Assembly: GCA_029267445.1 (NCBI GenBank)
Contig: JAJUIU010000005.1
Location: 1-64,000 of the forward strand
Source: Rhodospirillaceae bacterium
GTDB lineage: Bacteria; Pseudomonadota; Alphaproteobacteria; Azospirillales; Azospirillaceae
DNA: 64,000 bases
Direction of reading: 5' to 3'
The notes under the pieces are model-generated. The model saw nothing but the letters and a program-made list of their open reading frames with translations, was not told the origin of the DNA and did not search any database. Position numbers and translations under genes: made by a program. Position 1 is the stretch's first letter, and the number at the start of each line of letters is the position of its first letter. Positions 34,246 through 42,284 of the stretch are shown here, one piece after another.

Positions 34246-35424
34246 TCAGGGCCGCGCCGTGATGAGGGAGGCGATCAGCGGTGTGTGGGTCGGGATCGTC
34301 CGGATGCGGGCGAATCCGGCCTCCTGGAGGAGGCGGGACAGCTCCGGCGCCGTGCGTGGGCGGCCGCTGCCCATGGCCAGCAGATAAAGGCCGAAATAGG
34401 CGTCGCCCACCGGCTCGGCCCCGCGCGTTCCCGACAGGGGCTCGGCGATCAGCAGCGTCCCGTCGGGCGGCAGCGCGCGGCGGATGGCGCGCAGCAACGT
34501 CAGAACCGAGCCATCGTCGTGGTCGTGCACGATGCGGACGAGGGTGACGAGATCGGCACCCGTGGGCAGCGGGTCGGCGAGGAAGCTGCCGCCATGGAAG
34601 CTGGCGCGGTCGGACAGACCCAAGGTGGCGAAACGCTCCCGCGCCCGTTCGGCCACCGCCGGCAGGTCGAACAGCATCAGCCGGAGATGGGGCGCCTTGG
34701 CGGCGACGGCCGACAGGAAGGCGCCGTTGCCCCCGCCCACATCCAGGACGCAGCGGTGCGCGCCGAGCGGATATGCCGCCAGGACCTCCGCCGACACCAT
34801 GGGCTGGGATGCCGCCATCAGGGCGGTGTAGGGGCCCACACTGTCCGCATCCAGGGCCTTCGGGTCGGCCTCCACCGCATAGGGCCAGAAGCCGCCAAGC
34901 GCCGTCTTGGCACCGCCGCGGCCGCCGCCCTGGCGCAGCAGCGCCACCGGATCGGCGAGGTCGGCGTAGAGCATGGCGTGATGCTCGACCATGGCGGCGA
35001 TGCCGGGGTTCCCGAGCATGGCGGCGCCGAGCTGCCCCAGGGCGAAGCGCCCGCCGGAGCGTTCGGCGAACAGGCCGAGGGCCGCACCGGCCCTGAGCAG
35101 GCGGATGGCCGAGTCGGGCGGCAGGTCGAGGCGGGCGGCCAGGCCGGCCGCCGTCTGCGGCCCCTCCGCCAGGATCGCGAACAGGTTCAGCCGCACGCAG
35201 GCGAACAGGACCTGCGAGTAGACGAAGCCGGCGCAGATGTCGAACAGGTCGCGCGCACTTTTCCGCGCCAGGGGCCGGGTCAGGGGAAAGGCCGCCGCCC
35301 ACTGGCGGAACCGGTCGCTGGCGACGAGGCGGTCGCGCAGGGCGAACAGCCGGTCGATCCAGGTCGACCCGCCGGCGGGCGAAGGGCCCATCGGATTCTC
35401 CACGGCTTCCCCGGCACCGCTCAT
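34246..35424 (-). CDS. crtF: Hydroxyneurosporene/rhodopin O-methyltransferase
   Basis: 392-residue SAM methyltransferase that methylates the 1-hydroxy group of acyclic carotenoids. A dimerisation/helical N-domain (LFDICAGFVYSQVLFACVRL) is followed by the SAM motif VLDVGGGNGAFLSAVAAKAP near residue 225 and VRIVHDHDDGSVLTLLRAIR, typical of the CrtF/O-methyltransferase family 2. AGGAG lies seven bases before the ATG. It is downstream of crtE and upstream of the bchC promoter. Confidence 0.93.
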   Translation of the reverse strand: MSGAGEAVENPMGPSPAGGSTWIDRLFALRDRLVASDRFRQWAAAFPLTRPLARKSARDLFDICAGFVYSQVLFACVRLNLFAILAEGPQTAAGLAARLDLPPDSAIRLLRAGAALGLFAERSGGRFALGQLGAAMLGNPGIAAMVEHHAMLYADLADPVALLRQGGGRGGAKTALGGFWPYAVEADPKALDADSVGPYTALMAASQPMVSAEVLAAYPLGAHRCVLDVGGGNGAFLSAVAAKAPHLRLMLFDLPAVAERARERFATLGLSDRASFHGGSFLADPLPTGADLVTLVRIVHDHDDGSVLTLLRAIRRALPPDGTLLIAEPLSGTRGAEPVGDAYFGLYLLAMGSGRPRTAPELSRLLQEAGFARIRTIPTHTPLIASLITARP

Positions 35425-35458
35425 GGCGGATCTCCTGGACGGCAGGGCCGGAGCCCGG

Positions 35459-36328
35459 TCAGGCGGCGACCTGGGCCAGTTCCTTGGGCAGCACCCTCCG
35501 GCCTTCGAGCCGGATCAGGGTGCGCAGCTCCTCCTGGCCGGGGCAGGCGGGGACGGAGGCCATGGCCGCGTCCACCAGCTCGTCCAGACGCCGCAGCGCG
35601 CCGGCGATGCCGAGCTCCCGCGCCGCACTGCTGCGGCCGAGGGCGGCGTCGCGGCCGACCGGCTTGCCGATCTCCTCCGCACTGGAGGCGACGTCGCGCA
35701 GGTCGTCGGCGACCTGATAGGCCTCGCCCAACTTCTCGCCCAGCGTGCCCCAGGCCGACGGATCGGCCCCGGCGGCGGCGGCACCGGCCATGGTGGCCCC
35801 GGCGAACAGGGCGCCCGTCTTGGCGCGGTGATACTCCCGCAGGTCGGCCGCAGGCTCGCATTCCCAGGCCTGGCCTGCGATGATGCCCATGGGCATGCCG
35901 ACAGCCCGGCTGACGATGCGGACGAGGCTACCCAGACGCTCCGGCCGGAGGATGGCCGCGCGGGCCAGCGTTTCGAAGGCGAGGACGATCAGACCGTCAC
36001 CGGCCAGCACGGCCAGCGGCTCTCCATACGCCTTGTGGACGGAGGGCTTGGCCCGCCGGGTCGCGGCATCGTCGAAGCAGGGAAGGTCGTCATGGACCAG
36101 GGAGGCGCAGTGCAGCAGTTCGATCGACGCCGCCGCCGCGTCGGCCAGACCGGGCGCGTCGTCGCCCAGCGCCTTGGCCACGGCGATGGTCAGGCGGGGC
36201 CGGACACGGGCGCCGCCGGGAAACACGGCGTAGCGCATGGCCGCCGCCAGCCGGGGCGGCGCGCCCATCCCCTCAGCCTCAAGGATGGCCGCGTCCAGGG
36301 CCAGTTCGATGCGCGATGCGACGTCCAT
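35459..36328 (-). CDS. crtE: Geranylgeranyl diphosphate synthase
   Basis: 289-residue trans-prenyltransferase making GGPP for carotenoids and the bacteriochlorophyll tail. First aspartate-rich motif LVHDDLPCFDDAATRR near residue 83, second motif AYQVADDLRDVA near residue 215, and the N-terminal FPGGARVRPRLTIAV. The ATG at 36328 has GGGAGG seven bases upstream; a TTG two codons earlier is not needed. First gene of the crtEF-bchCXYZ-puf superoperon and divergent from crtD. Confidence 0.94.
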   Translation of the reverse strand: MDVASRIELALDAAILEAEGMGAPPRLAAAMRYAVFPGGARVRPRLTIAVAKALGDDAPGLADAAAASIELLHCASLVHDDLPCFDDAATRRAKPSVHKAYGEPLAVLAGDGLIVLAFETLARAAILRPERLGSLVRIVSRAVGMPMGIIAGQAWECEPAADLREYHRAKTGALFAGATMAGAAAAGADPSAWGTLGEKLGEAYQVADDLRDVASSAEEIGKPVGRDAALGRSSAARELGIAGALRRLDELVDAAMASVPACPGQEELRTLIRLEGRRVLPKELAQVAA

Positions 36329-36368
36329 GCCCAAGCCTCCCGATCAATCCACGCCTCTGGAGACAGAG

Positions 36369-36411
36369 TGTAAACGTGGATTGTCACGCAGTTTGTCAAA
36401 TGATATTGACA
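36369..36411. promoter_or_regulatory. PpsR/CrtJ sites between crtE and crtD
   Basis: TGTCAAATGATATTGACA (36394-36411) is a perfect 18-bp palindrome of TGT-N12-ACA type. A degenerate partner, TGTAAACGTGGATTGTCA (36369-36386), lies 7 bp away. The pair can control both the crtE (minus) and crtD (plus) promoters. Confidence 0.75.
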
Positions 36412-36461
36412 GTGCGTCGGGCTTTTCGCAACGACATTCATGCGGGGGAGGCCGCCGCGCC

Positions 36462-38030
36462 GTGGGCAGGGACGTGGGCAGGGACCGCGTTGTCGTGATC
36501 GGGGCGGGCGTCGGCGGGCTGGTGGCGGCGACGCTGCTGGCGGCGCAGGGCCTGGACGTCACGGTCGTGGAGAAGGAGCCCGCACCCGGCGGCAAGATGC
36601 GCGAGGTCGCGATCGGCGACACGCGACAGGATGCCGGTCCCACCGTATTCACCATGCGGCCCATCCTGGAGGACATCTTCGCCAGGGCGGGGACGTCGCT
36701 TGCCAGCCATCTGACGCTGCGGCCCTGCGCGACGCTGGCCCGGCACGCCTGGAGCGACACCGAACGGCTGGACCTGTTCGCCGACATCGAGCGCTCCGCC
36801 GACGCCATCGGCGATTTCGCCGGGGCCGACGCGGCGGCGGGCTACAGGCGTTTCTGCGCGGACGCGGGCCGCATCTTCCGGACGCTGGACGCGCCCTTCA
36901 TGCAGGCGGCGAGTCCCGGCTTCGGCACGATGATCTCCATCGCCGGCGTGGGCGGGATGCTGGACCTGCTGCGCACGCGGCCCTTCATCACGCTGTGGTC
37001 GGCGCTGGGGGGCTATTTCCGCGATCCGCGCCTGCGCCAGCTGTTCGGGCGCTATTCCACCTACTGCGGCTCCGACCCGTTCCGCGCCACGGCGACGCTG
37101 ATGCTGGTGGCGCATGTGGAGCAGGAGGGCGTTTGGCTGGTGGAGGGCGGCATGCACCGGGTGGCCCGCGCGCTGGAGGCGGTGGCGACCGGGCATGGCG
37201 CGCGGTTCAGGTATGGCGTGGCGGCGGATGGCATCCGCCTGGAGCGCGGACGCGTGGCCGGGGTCGGCCTCGCCGACGGGGATGTGCTGCCGGCCGACCA
37301 TGTGGTGGTGAACGCCGATGTCGGCGCGCTGGCGGCGGGGCGGTTCGGTGCGGCCGTGGCGCGCGCGGTGCCGGCGGTGCCGCCGGCCGCCCGGTCCCTG
37401 TCGGCCCTGACCTGGAGCGTGCTTGCCGAAACGGAGGGGTTCCCCCTGCTGCGCCACACGGTCTTCTTCTCCGACGACTACGCGGCCGAGTTCCGCGATA
37501 TCTTCCAGGGCGGCCGCCTGCCGGCGAACCCCACCGTCTATGTCTGCGCCCATGACCGGGGCGACACGGAACCGGCGGGGCCGATCGGGGCCGAACGCAT
37601 GCTGGTCCTGGTCAACGCGCCGGCCACCGGCGATGGCCACGACTTTCCGGCCGAGGAGATCGAGCGATGCGCGACGCGGACATTCGGGCTGCTGGAGCGC
37701 TGCGGCCTGCGGGCGACCCTGGCGGCGGAGCGGACGGTGGTGACCACGCCGAAGGACTTCGACCGGATGTTCCCGACGACGGGCGGGGCGCTGTACGGCC
37801 GGGCGAGCCACGGCTGGCGGGCGAGCTTCCAGCGGCCGCCGGGGCGGACTCGGATCCCGGGGCTGTATCTGGCGGGGGGCAGCGCCCATCCGGGACCGGG
37901 GGTGCCGATGGCGGCGCTGTCGGGACGGCTGGCGGTGGAATGCCTGCTGGCCGATCTGGGGGGCCGGTCCTGGGCTTCGACCGTCCCGTCCCGCGCGACG
38001 GCTATTCCTGGTGGTATGTCGACGCCCTGA
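36462..38030 (+). CDS. crtD: Methoxyneurosporene (hydroxyneurosporene) dehydrogenase
   Basis: 522-residue CrtI-family flavoprotein that introduces the 3,4 double bond into acyclic 1-hydroxy/methoxy carotenoids. FAD motif VVVIGAGVGGLVAATLLAAQG, then PGGKMREVAIGDTRQDAGPTVF, and the C-terminal GLYLAGGSAHPGPGVPMAALSG. Probable GTG start at 36462 with GGGGGAGG upstream (a second GTG at 36474 is possible); frames extended further upstream run into the operator and crtE. Overlaps the proposed crtC start by 91 bp. Confidence 0.92.
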   Translation: MGRDVGRDRVVVIGAGVGGLVAATLLAAQGLDVTVVEKEPAPGGKMREVAIGDTRQDAGPTVFTMRPILEDIFARAGTSLASHLTLRPCATLARHAWSDTERLDLFADIERSADAIGDFAGADAAAGYRRFCADAGRIFRTLDAPFMQAASPGFGTMISIAGVGGMLDLLRTRPFITLWSALGGYFRDPRLRQLFGRYSTYCGSDPFRATATLMLVAHVEQEGVWLVEGGMHRVARALEAVATGHGARFRYGVAADGIRLERGRVAGVGLADGDVLPADHVVVNADVGALAAGRFGAAVARAVPAVPPAARSLSALTWSVLAETEGFPLLRHTVFFSDDYAAEFRDIFQGGRLPANPTVYVCAHDRGDTEPAGPIGAERMLVLVNAPATGDGHDFPAEEIERCATRTFGLLERCGLRATLAAERTVVTTPKDFDRMFPTTGGALYGRASHGWRASFQRPPGRTRIPGLYLAGGSAHPGPGVPMAALSGRLAVECLLADLGGRSWASTVPSRATAIPGGMSTP

Positions 38031-38911
38031 GCGATGATGGCCGGTACGGCCTGACCATCATCGCCTTCATCGGCAGCGTCTTCTCCCCCTACTACGCCTG
38101 GGCGCGGAAGCGGGGGCGGGGGGAGCCGACGGAGTTCTGCTCGCTCAACGTCGTGCTGCACGGGCCGGGGGCCGAGCGCTGGACCATGACCGAGCGCGGG
38201 TCGGCGGCGATCCGGCGCAGCGCCGACAGCTTCGCCATCGGCCCCAGTGCCGTGAGCTGGGACGGAACCTCCCTCAGGATCGACATCGACGAGGTGACGG
38301 TGCCGATTCCCGGCCGGGTGCGGGGAACCGTGCGCGTCCATCCCATCATGGTCACCGACCATGTGGAGCGGCTGGACGCGGCCGGTCGGCACCGCTGGTG
38401 GCCGGTCGCGCCCGCGTCGCGGGTGGCGGTCGAGCTATCCAGCCCGTCCCTGTGCTGGTCCGGCCCCGGCTACTTCGACAGCAACTGGGGCGACGCGCCG
38501 CTGGAGTCCGACTTTCCGGACTGGGACTGGTGTCGGACCGCGCTCGGCCCCGGTGGACGGGAGGGGGCGGCGATCCTTTACGACGTGCGCCGGCGGGACG
38601 GGACCGGAAAGACCGTACCGATCCACATCCGCCCGGATGGCAGCGTCGAACCTTTCGCCGCACCGCCGCGCGTTACACTGCCGCGCACCAGCATCTGGCG
38701 CGTGCCCAGGGAGACCGGGTGCGAGCCGGGCGGGGAGGCGCGGGTGAGCGCCACCTTCCTCGACGCGCCGTTCTATGCGCGCTCCGTCGTGGAAACGCGG
38801 CTGCTCGGGCGGCCGGTCACCGCCATGCACGAGAGTCTGGCGCTGGACCGCTTCGCCAGCGGCTGGGTGCAGATGCTGCTGCCGTTCCGGATGCCGCGCG
38901 TGGCGCGCTGA
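37940..38911 (+). CDS. crtC: Carotenoid 1,2-hydratase (hydroxyneurosporene synthase)
   Basis: Probable 323-residue enzyme adding water to the 1,2 double bond of neurosporene/lycopene. The CrtC core is clear: FDRPVPRDGYSWWYVDALSDDGRYGLTIIAFIGSVFSPYYAWARK, then WSGPGYFDSNWGDAPLE and FAPPRVTLPRTSIWRVPRET-like sequence. The ATG at 37940 is the closest ATG before the conserved domain but lies inside crtD; the true start may be a nearby alternative codon. With CrtD, CrtF and CrtI this supports spirilloxanthin-type carotenoids. Confidence 0.9.
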   Translation: MPAGRSGGPVLGFDRPVPRDGYSWWYVDALSDDGRYGLTIIAFIGSVFSPYYAWARKRGRGEPTEFCSLNVVLHGPGAERWTMTERGSAAIRRSADSFAIGPSAVSWDGTSLRIDIDEVTVPIPGRVRGTVRVHPIMVTDHVERLDAAGRHRWWPVAPASRVAVELSSPSLCWSGPGYFDSNWGDAPLESDFPDWDWCRTALGPGGREGAAILYDVRRRDGTGKTVPIHIRPDGSVEPFAAPPRVTLPRTSIWRVPRETGCEPGGEARVSATFLDAPFYARSVVETRLLGRPVTAMHESLALDRFASGWVQMLLPFRMPRVAR

Positions 38912-38921
38912 ACCGCCAGTC

Positions 38922-39146
38922 TCAGCGGCGGACGCCGTCCCGGTCGACCGCCCTGTCATGGGCCGCCAGCGCCTCGTCCCGCTCGACCACCACCTGCCGG
39001 GTGCCCGCACCCATGCCCTCGTCCTCGTGCCGCCGGTGCCGGCTGGACCGGATGCGGAAGAACTGCACGACCGCGACCAGAAGCACGATCAGGATGGTGA
39101 CGAAGGCGAGCGTGAAGACGAGCTCGCTTGTGAAGAAATCGGGCAT
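38922..39146 (-). CDS. Small one-helix membrane protein downstream of crtB (74 aa)
   Basis: 74 residues. A membrane helix at about 8-30 (LVFTLAFVTILIVLLVAVVQFF) is followed by a strongly basic stretch RIRSSRHRRHEDEG and a charged tail. GGAGG lies about 8 bp before the ATG. It is convergent with crtC (10 bp gap) and follows orf67, so it looks like the end of a crtI-crtB-orf67-orf74 unit. No family recognised. Rhodobacter has tspO near this position, but this protein is far too short to be TspO. Confidence 0.6.
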   Translation of the reverse strand: MPDFFTSELVFTLAFVTILIVLLVAVVQFFRIRSSRHRRHEDEGMGAGTRQVVVERDEALAAHDRAVDRDGVRR

Positions 39147-39277
39147 GCCCCTGACCTCCGCGCCGGGATGGATCGGGGCGACAGGCCGTTCGAAAGCATG
39201 TTCAAACGGCGGCCCGCCCCCATTCGCAGCCCAACAGGCGGGGGGACGGGGGGTTCCCGGTCAGGGAAGGCCGACGC

Positions 39278-39481
39278 TCAGGGAGTACCGGGATCGGGGG
39301 TGGCGGACGCAGAGGCGGTGGCGGGGGCGGTGGCCTGTTCCCGCGCCTTGCGGGCGGCCTCCTCCGCTTCCCGCTTCCGGTACCGCTTCAGCGACCAGAG
39401 CTCGTAGAAGCAGAAGACCAGGATGCCGCCGAAGACCAGGACAAGCTCGAACAGCTTGAACGCGGTGGGGTCGCCCTGCAT
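39278..39481 (-). CDS. Small one-helix membrane protein downstream of crtB (67 aa)
   Basis: 67 residues: short N-terminus, a membrane helix at about 9-28 (LFELVLVFGGILVFCFYELW), then SLKRYRKREAEEAARKAREQ, which looks like a short charged alpha-helix, and an Ala/Thr/Pro tail. It begins 18 bp after the crtB stop with a GGGAG-type ribosome site. The topology (one helix, basic cytoplasmic arm) suggests an assembly or scaffolding peptide; function unknown. Confidence 0.65.
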   Translation of the reverse strand: MQGDPTAFKLFELVLVFGGILVFCFYELWSLKRYRKREAEEAARKAREQATAPATASASATPDPGTP

Positions 39482-39499
39482 CGGCCTTTCTCCCTCGTA

Positions 39500-40633
39500 T
39501 CAGGCGTTGGACAGGTTCGCCTGGGGCCCGCCATCAGAGGTATGGCGGCGATGGCGCGTTTCCATGCGCTCGGCCCGCTGAAGCCGCTCCAGCCGCTCGA
39601 ACAGGGTCAGCAGCCAGATCAGCCGCTCCTCCGCCGCGCGCAGGCGCGACCGTCCCGGTGTGGGAATGCGCCAGGCGGGGACCTGGGCGCCGACGGCCTC
39701 CACCAGATAGGCGGTCTCCGGCAGCGGCGGTTCCGCCAGCAGGTGCAGCGCCGGGTTGGCCGCGAGCGCGGATTTCAGCAGCAGCGCCAGCTTGCGCCGG
39801 CCGGGCACGACGGCCCGCCTGGACAGCATGTCCGCGCCAAGCTTCTCCACCTCCCGCCCGATCTCGCAGTAGAGGAAGCGGGCGGCGTAGATGCCGGGCC
39901 GGCAAGTCGACGGCAGCATCGCGATGCCGGCCTCCGACCGCGTGTAGAGCCCGTCGGCGACGGCGAGGAGGCGGCGGACCACGGACGCCAGGGCCGGGCT
40001 GTCGACCGGGTTCCGCATCCAGGCGTCCGGGTCGATCCCGGCCTCCCGCATCCAGGCGCGCGGCAGGTAGAGACGGCCGTTGCGCGCGTCCTCCCCCACA
40101 TCGCGGGCGATGTTGGAAAGCTGCATCGCCACCCCGAGGTCGGTCGCGCGGGCGACGGCCGCCGGATCGCGCACGCCCATCAGCAACGCCATCATGGCCC
40201 CGACCGTGCCGGCGACCCGGGCGCCGTAAGCCCGGACCTCATCGATCGTCTCGTAGCGGCGACCCTCCGCGTCCCAGGCGAAGCCTTCGATCAGCGCCTC
40301 CGGCAGGGCGCGGGGGATGGCGTAGCGGGCGGCGACGGCGGCGAAGGCGCGGTCCACCGGGCTGGGGTAGGGACGGTCGCCATAGGCGAGGTCGAGCCGA
40401 TGGCGGAGATCCTCCAGCACCTCCGGCCCCCCGCCGCCCAGGTCCACCGCGTCGTCCGCCATGCGGCAGAAGGCGTAGAGGGCGGTGGCGGCGTCCCGCA
40501 TCTGGGCCGGCAGGAACAGGGAGGCGGCATGGAAGGTGCGCGACCCCGTCCGCAGCATGGCCCGGCAGACGGCCACGTCGCTCGGGTTCGGCGGCGGCGG
40601 GACGGGCACCGTGTCAGACACGGACGGCGGCAT
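39500..40633 (-). CDS. crtB: Phytoene synthase
   Basis: 377 residues; condenses two GGPP to phytoene. Motifs FHAASLFLPAQMRDAATALYAFCRMADDAVD (first Asp motif) and MQLSNIARDVGEDARNGRLYLP (second) are diagnostic of squalene/phytoene synthases. The ATG at 40633 overlaps the crtI stop by 20 bp; longer in-frame sequence upstream is antisense-like crtI sequence without conservation. The C-terminal tail is Arg-rich. Confidence 0.95.
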   Translation of the reverse strand: MPPSVSDTVPVPPPPNPSDVAVCRAMLRTGSRTFHAASLFLPAQMRDAATALYAFCRMADDAVDLGGGGPEVLEDLRHRLDLAYGDRPYPSPVDRAFAAVAARYAIPRALPEALIEGFAWDAEGRRYETIDEVRAYGARVAGTVGAMMALLMGVRDPAAVARATDLGVAMQLSNIARDVGEDARNGRLYLPRAWMREAGIDPDAWMRNPVDSPALASVVRRLLAVADGLYTRSEAGIAMLPSTCRPGIYAARFLYCEIGREVEKLGADMLSRRAVVPGRRKLALLLKSALAANPALHLLAEPPLPETAYLVEAVGAQVPAWRIPTPGRSRLRAAEERLIWLLTLFERLERLQRAERMETRHRRHTSDGGPQANLSNA

Positions 40634-42140
40634 GCGGCACCAGCTTGTCCACGACCTTGGCGGAGGAGAGCACGCCCGGCATGCCCGCACCCGGATGCGT
40701 GCCGGCGCCGACGAGATACAGGCCCCCGACTTCCTCGCTGATGTTGTGCGGGCGGAACCACGCGCTCTGGAACAGACGGGGCTCCAGCGAGAAGGCTGCA
40801 CCGTTGAAGGACAGGAGCCGGTCGCGGAAATCCTGCGGCGTCAGCATGCGCGACGTGACGATCGCCTGCCCCAGACCGGGGAGCACCGTCTCCTCCAGCC
40901 GCTTCTGGATGGCCGCCCGGTAGGGCTCGGCCTTCGCGGCCCAGTCGGTGCCGCTGCCGAGGTGCGGCACGGGCGACAGGACGTAGAAGCTGTCGCAGCC
41001 CGGCGGGGCGAGGGACGGGTCGTTGGCCGTGGGCCGGTGCAGGTAGAGGCTGAAATCCTCGGCCAGCACCTTGTTGGTGAAGATGTCGTCCAGCAGCTCG
41101 CGGTAGCGCGGGCCCAGCACCATGGTGTGGTGGTAGACGTCGTCGAACCGCCGGTTGGTGCCGAAGTACCAGACGAACAGGCTCATCGAGTAGTTGGCGT
41201 TCTCCAGCTTCCGGTCGGTCCAGCGCTTGCGCGGGTGGTGGCCGAGAAGCTTGGAATAGGTCCAGGCCACATCGGCGTTGGACACCACGACCTCGGCGGG
41301 CAGCACCTCCCCGTCGGCGAGCCGCACGCCGGCGACCTTGCCGTTCTCCACCAGGATGCGGTCCACCTCCGCCGAGTAGCGGACGGTGTTGCCCTGGCCC
41401 TCGATCAAGGCCACCAGCCCGCGCGCGAGCGCGCCGGTGCCACCGATGGCGTAATGCACGCCATAGCGCCGCTCCAGATAGGAGATCAGGCAGTAGTAGG
41501 AGGTGGTGGTGAAGGGGTTCCCACCGATCAGCAGCGGATGGAAGCTGAAGGCGAGCCGCAGCTTGGGATGGCTGAAGAACTTGGCGACCTTGGTGTGGAC
41601 CGACTGGAAGCCGCCAAGACGAATAAGGTCGGGGGCCGACTTCAGCAGGGTGCCAAGCTCATGGAAGGGCGCGTCCGCCAGCTCGGCGAAGGCGATGCGG
41701 AAGATCTCCTCGCTCTCCATCATGAAGCGGTCGAAGCCGGCCACATCGCGCGGCTCGATCCGCGCCACCTCGGCCCGAGTCTTCTCGATATCGGAACCGC
41801 AGGAGAACTCGTCCCCGTCGTCGAACCTGATCTTGTAGAAAGGGTCGATCGGGCGGAGGTCGACATGGTCCGTCATGCGCTGGCCGCACAGGGTCCACAG
41901 CTCCTCGAACAGGTAGGGGGCGGTGACGATGGTCGGCCCGGCGTCGAAGGTGAAGCCGTCGTCCCGGTAGACGTAGCCGCGCCCGCCGGGGCCATCCAGC
42001 TTCTCGACCAGGGTGACCCGGTATCCCTTCGCACCCAGGCGGACGGCGGCGGCCAAGCCGCCGAATCCGGCGCCGATGACGATGGCGCGGGGGGCGTCGG
42101 GCGGGGCGACCGCGTTCTGGCGAGGTGTAACGTCGTGCAT
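40614..42140 (-). CDS. crtI: Phytoene desaturase
   Basis: 508-residue FAD enzyme performing three or four desaturations of phytoene. FAD-binding AIVIGAGFGGLAAAVRLGAKGY, PGGRGYVYRDDGFTFDAGPTIVTAP, and the bacterial CrtI C-terminal signature GLYLVGAGTHPGAGMPGVLSSAK are all present. The ATG at 42140 lies directly downstream of a TGT-N12-ACA operator; a more upstream ATG (42176) would place the operator inside the gene. Confidence 0.96.
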   Translation of the reverse strand: MHDVTPRQNAVAPPDAPRAIVIGAGFGGLAAAVRLGAKGYRVTLVEKLDGPGGRGYVYRDDGFTFDAGPTIVTAPYLFEELWTLCGQRMTDHVDLRPIDPFYKIRFDDGDEFSCGSDIEKTRAEVARIEPRDVAGFDRFMMESEEIFRIAFAELADAPFHELGTLLKSAPDLIRLGGFQSVHTKVAKFFSHPKLRLAFSFHPLLIGGNPFTTTSYYCLISYLERRYGVHYAIGGTGALARGLVALIEGQGNTVRYSAEVDRILVENGKVAGVRLADGEVLPAEVVVSNADVAWTYSKLLGHHPRKRWTDRKLENANYSMSLFVWYFGTNRRFDDVYHHTMVLGPRYRELLDDIFTNKVLAEDFSLYLHRPTANDPSLAPPGCDSFYVLSPVPHLGSGTDWAAKAEPYRAAIQKRLEETVLPGLGQAIVTSRMLTPQDFRDRLLSFNGAAFSLEPRLFQSAWFRPHNISEEVGGLYLVGAGTHPGAGMPGVLSSAKVVDKLVPHAAVRV

Positions 42141-42150
42141 CGCCGCGAAG

Positions 42151-42168
42151 TGTAACAGCAGGTGGACA
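42151..42168. promoter_or_regulatory. PpsR/CrtJ site upstream of crtI
   Basis: TGTAACAGCAGGTGGACA is a TGT-N12-ACA match 10 bp upstream of the crtI start codon. A second TGTAAC half-site lies at 42126-42131. Close placement to the start codon suggests a short leader. Confidence 0.55.
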
Positions 42169-42284
42169 GTTTCCACCAGCGCCGATCAGCCTTTCGCGCC
42201 GGATTACGAACACGGAACGGTGTCGCTGGTGGTACCTCCCGTCGCGGGATAAGCTTGCGCCCATCCGGTTCGCCAGCGGTGCCG

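Noticed and set aside
38922-39146. tspO homologue after crtB
   Set aside because: The product is 74 residues with one helix; TspO has five helices and about 160 residues.
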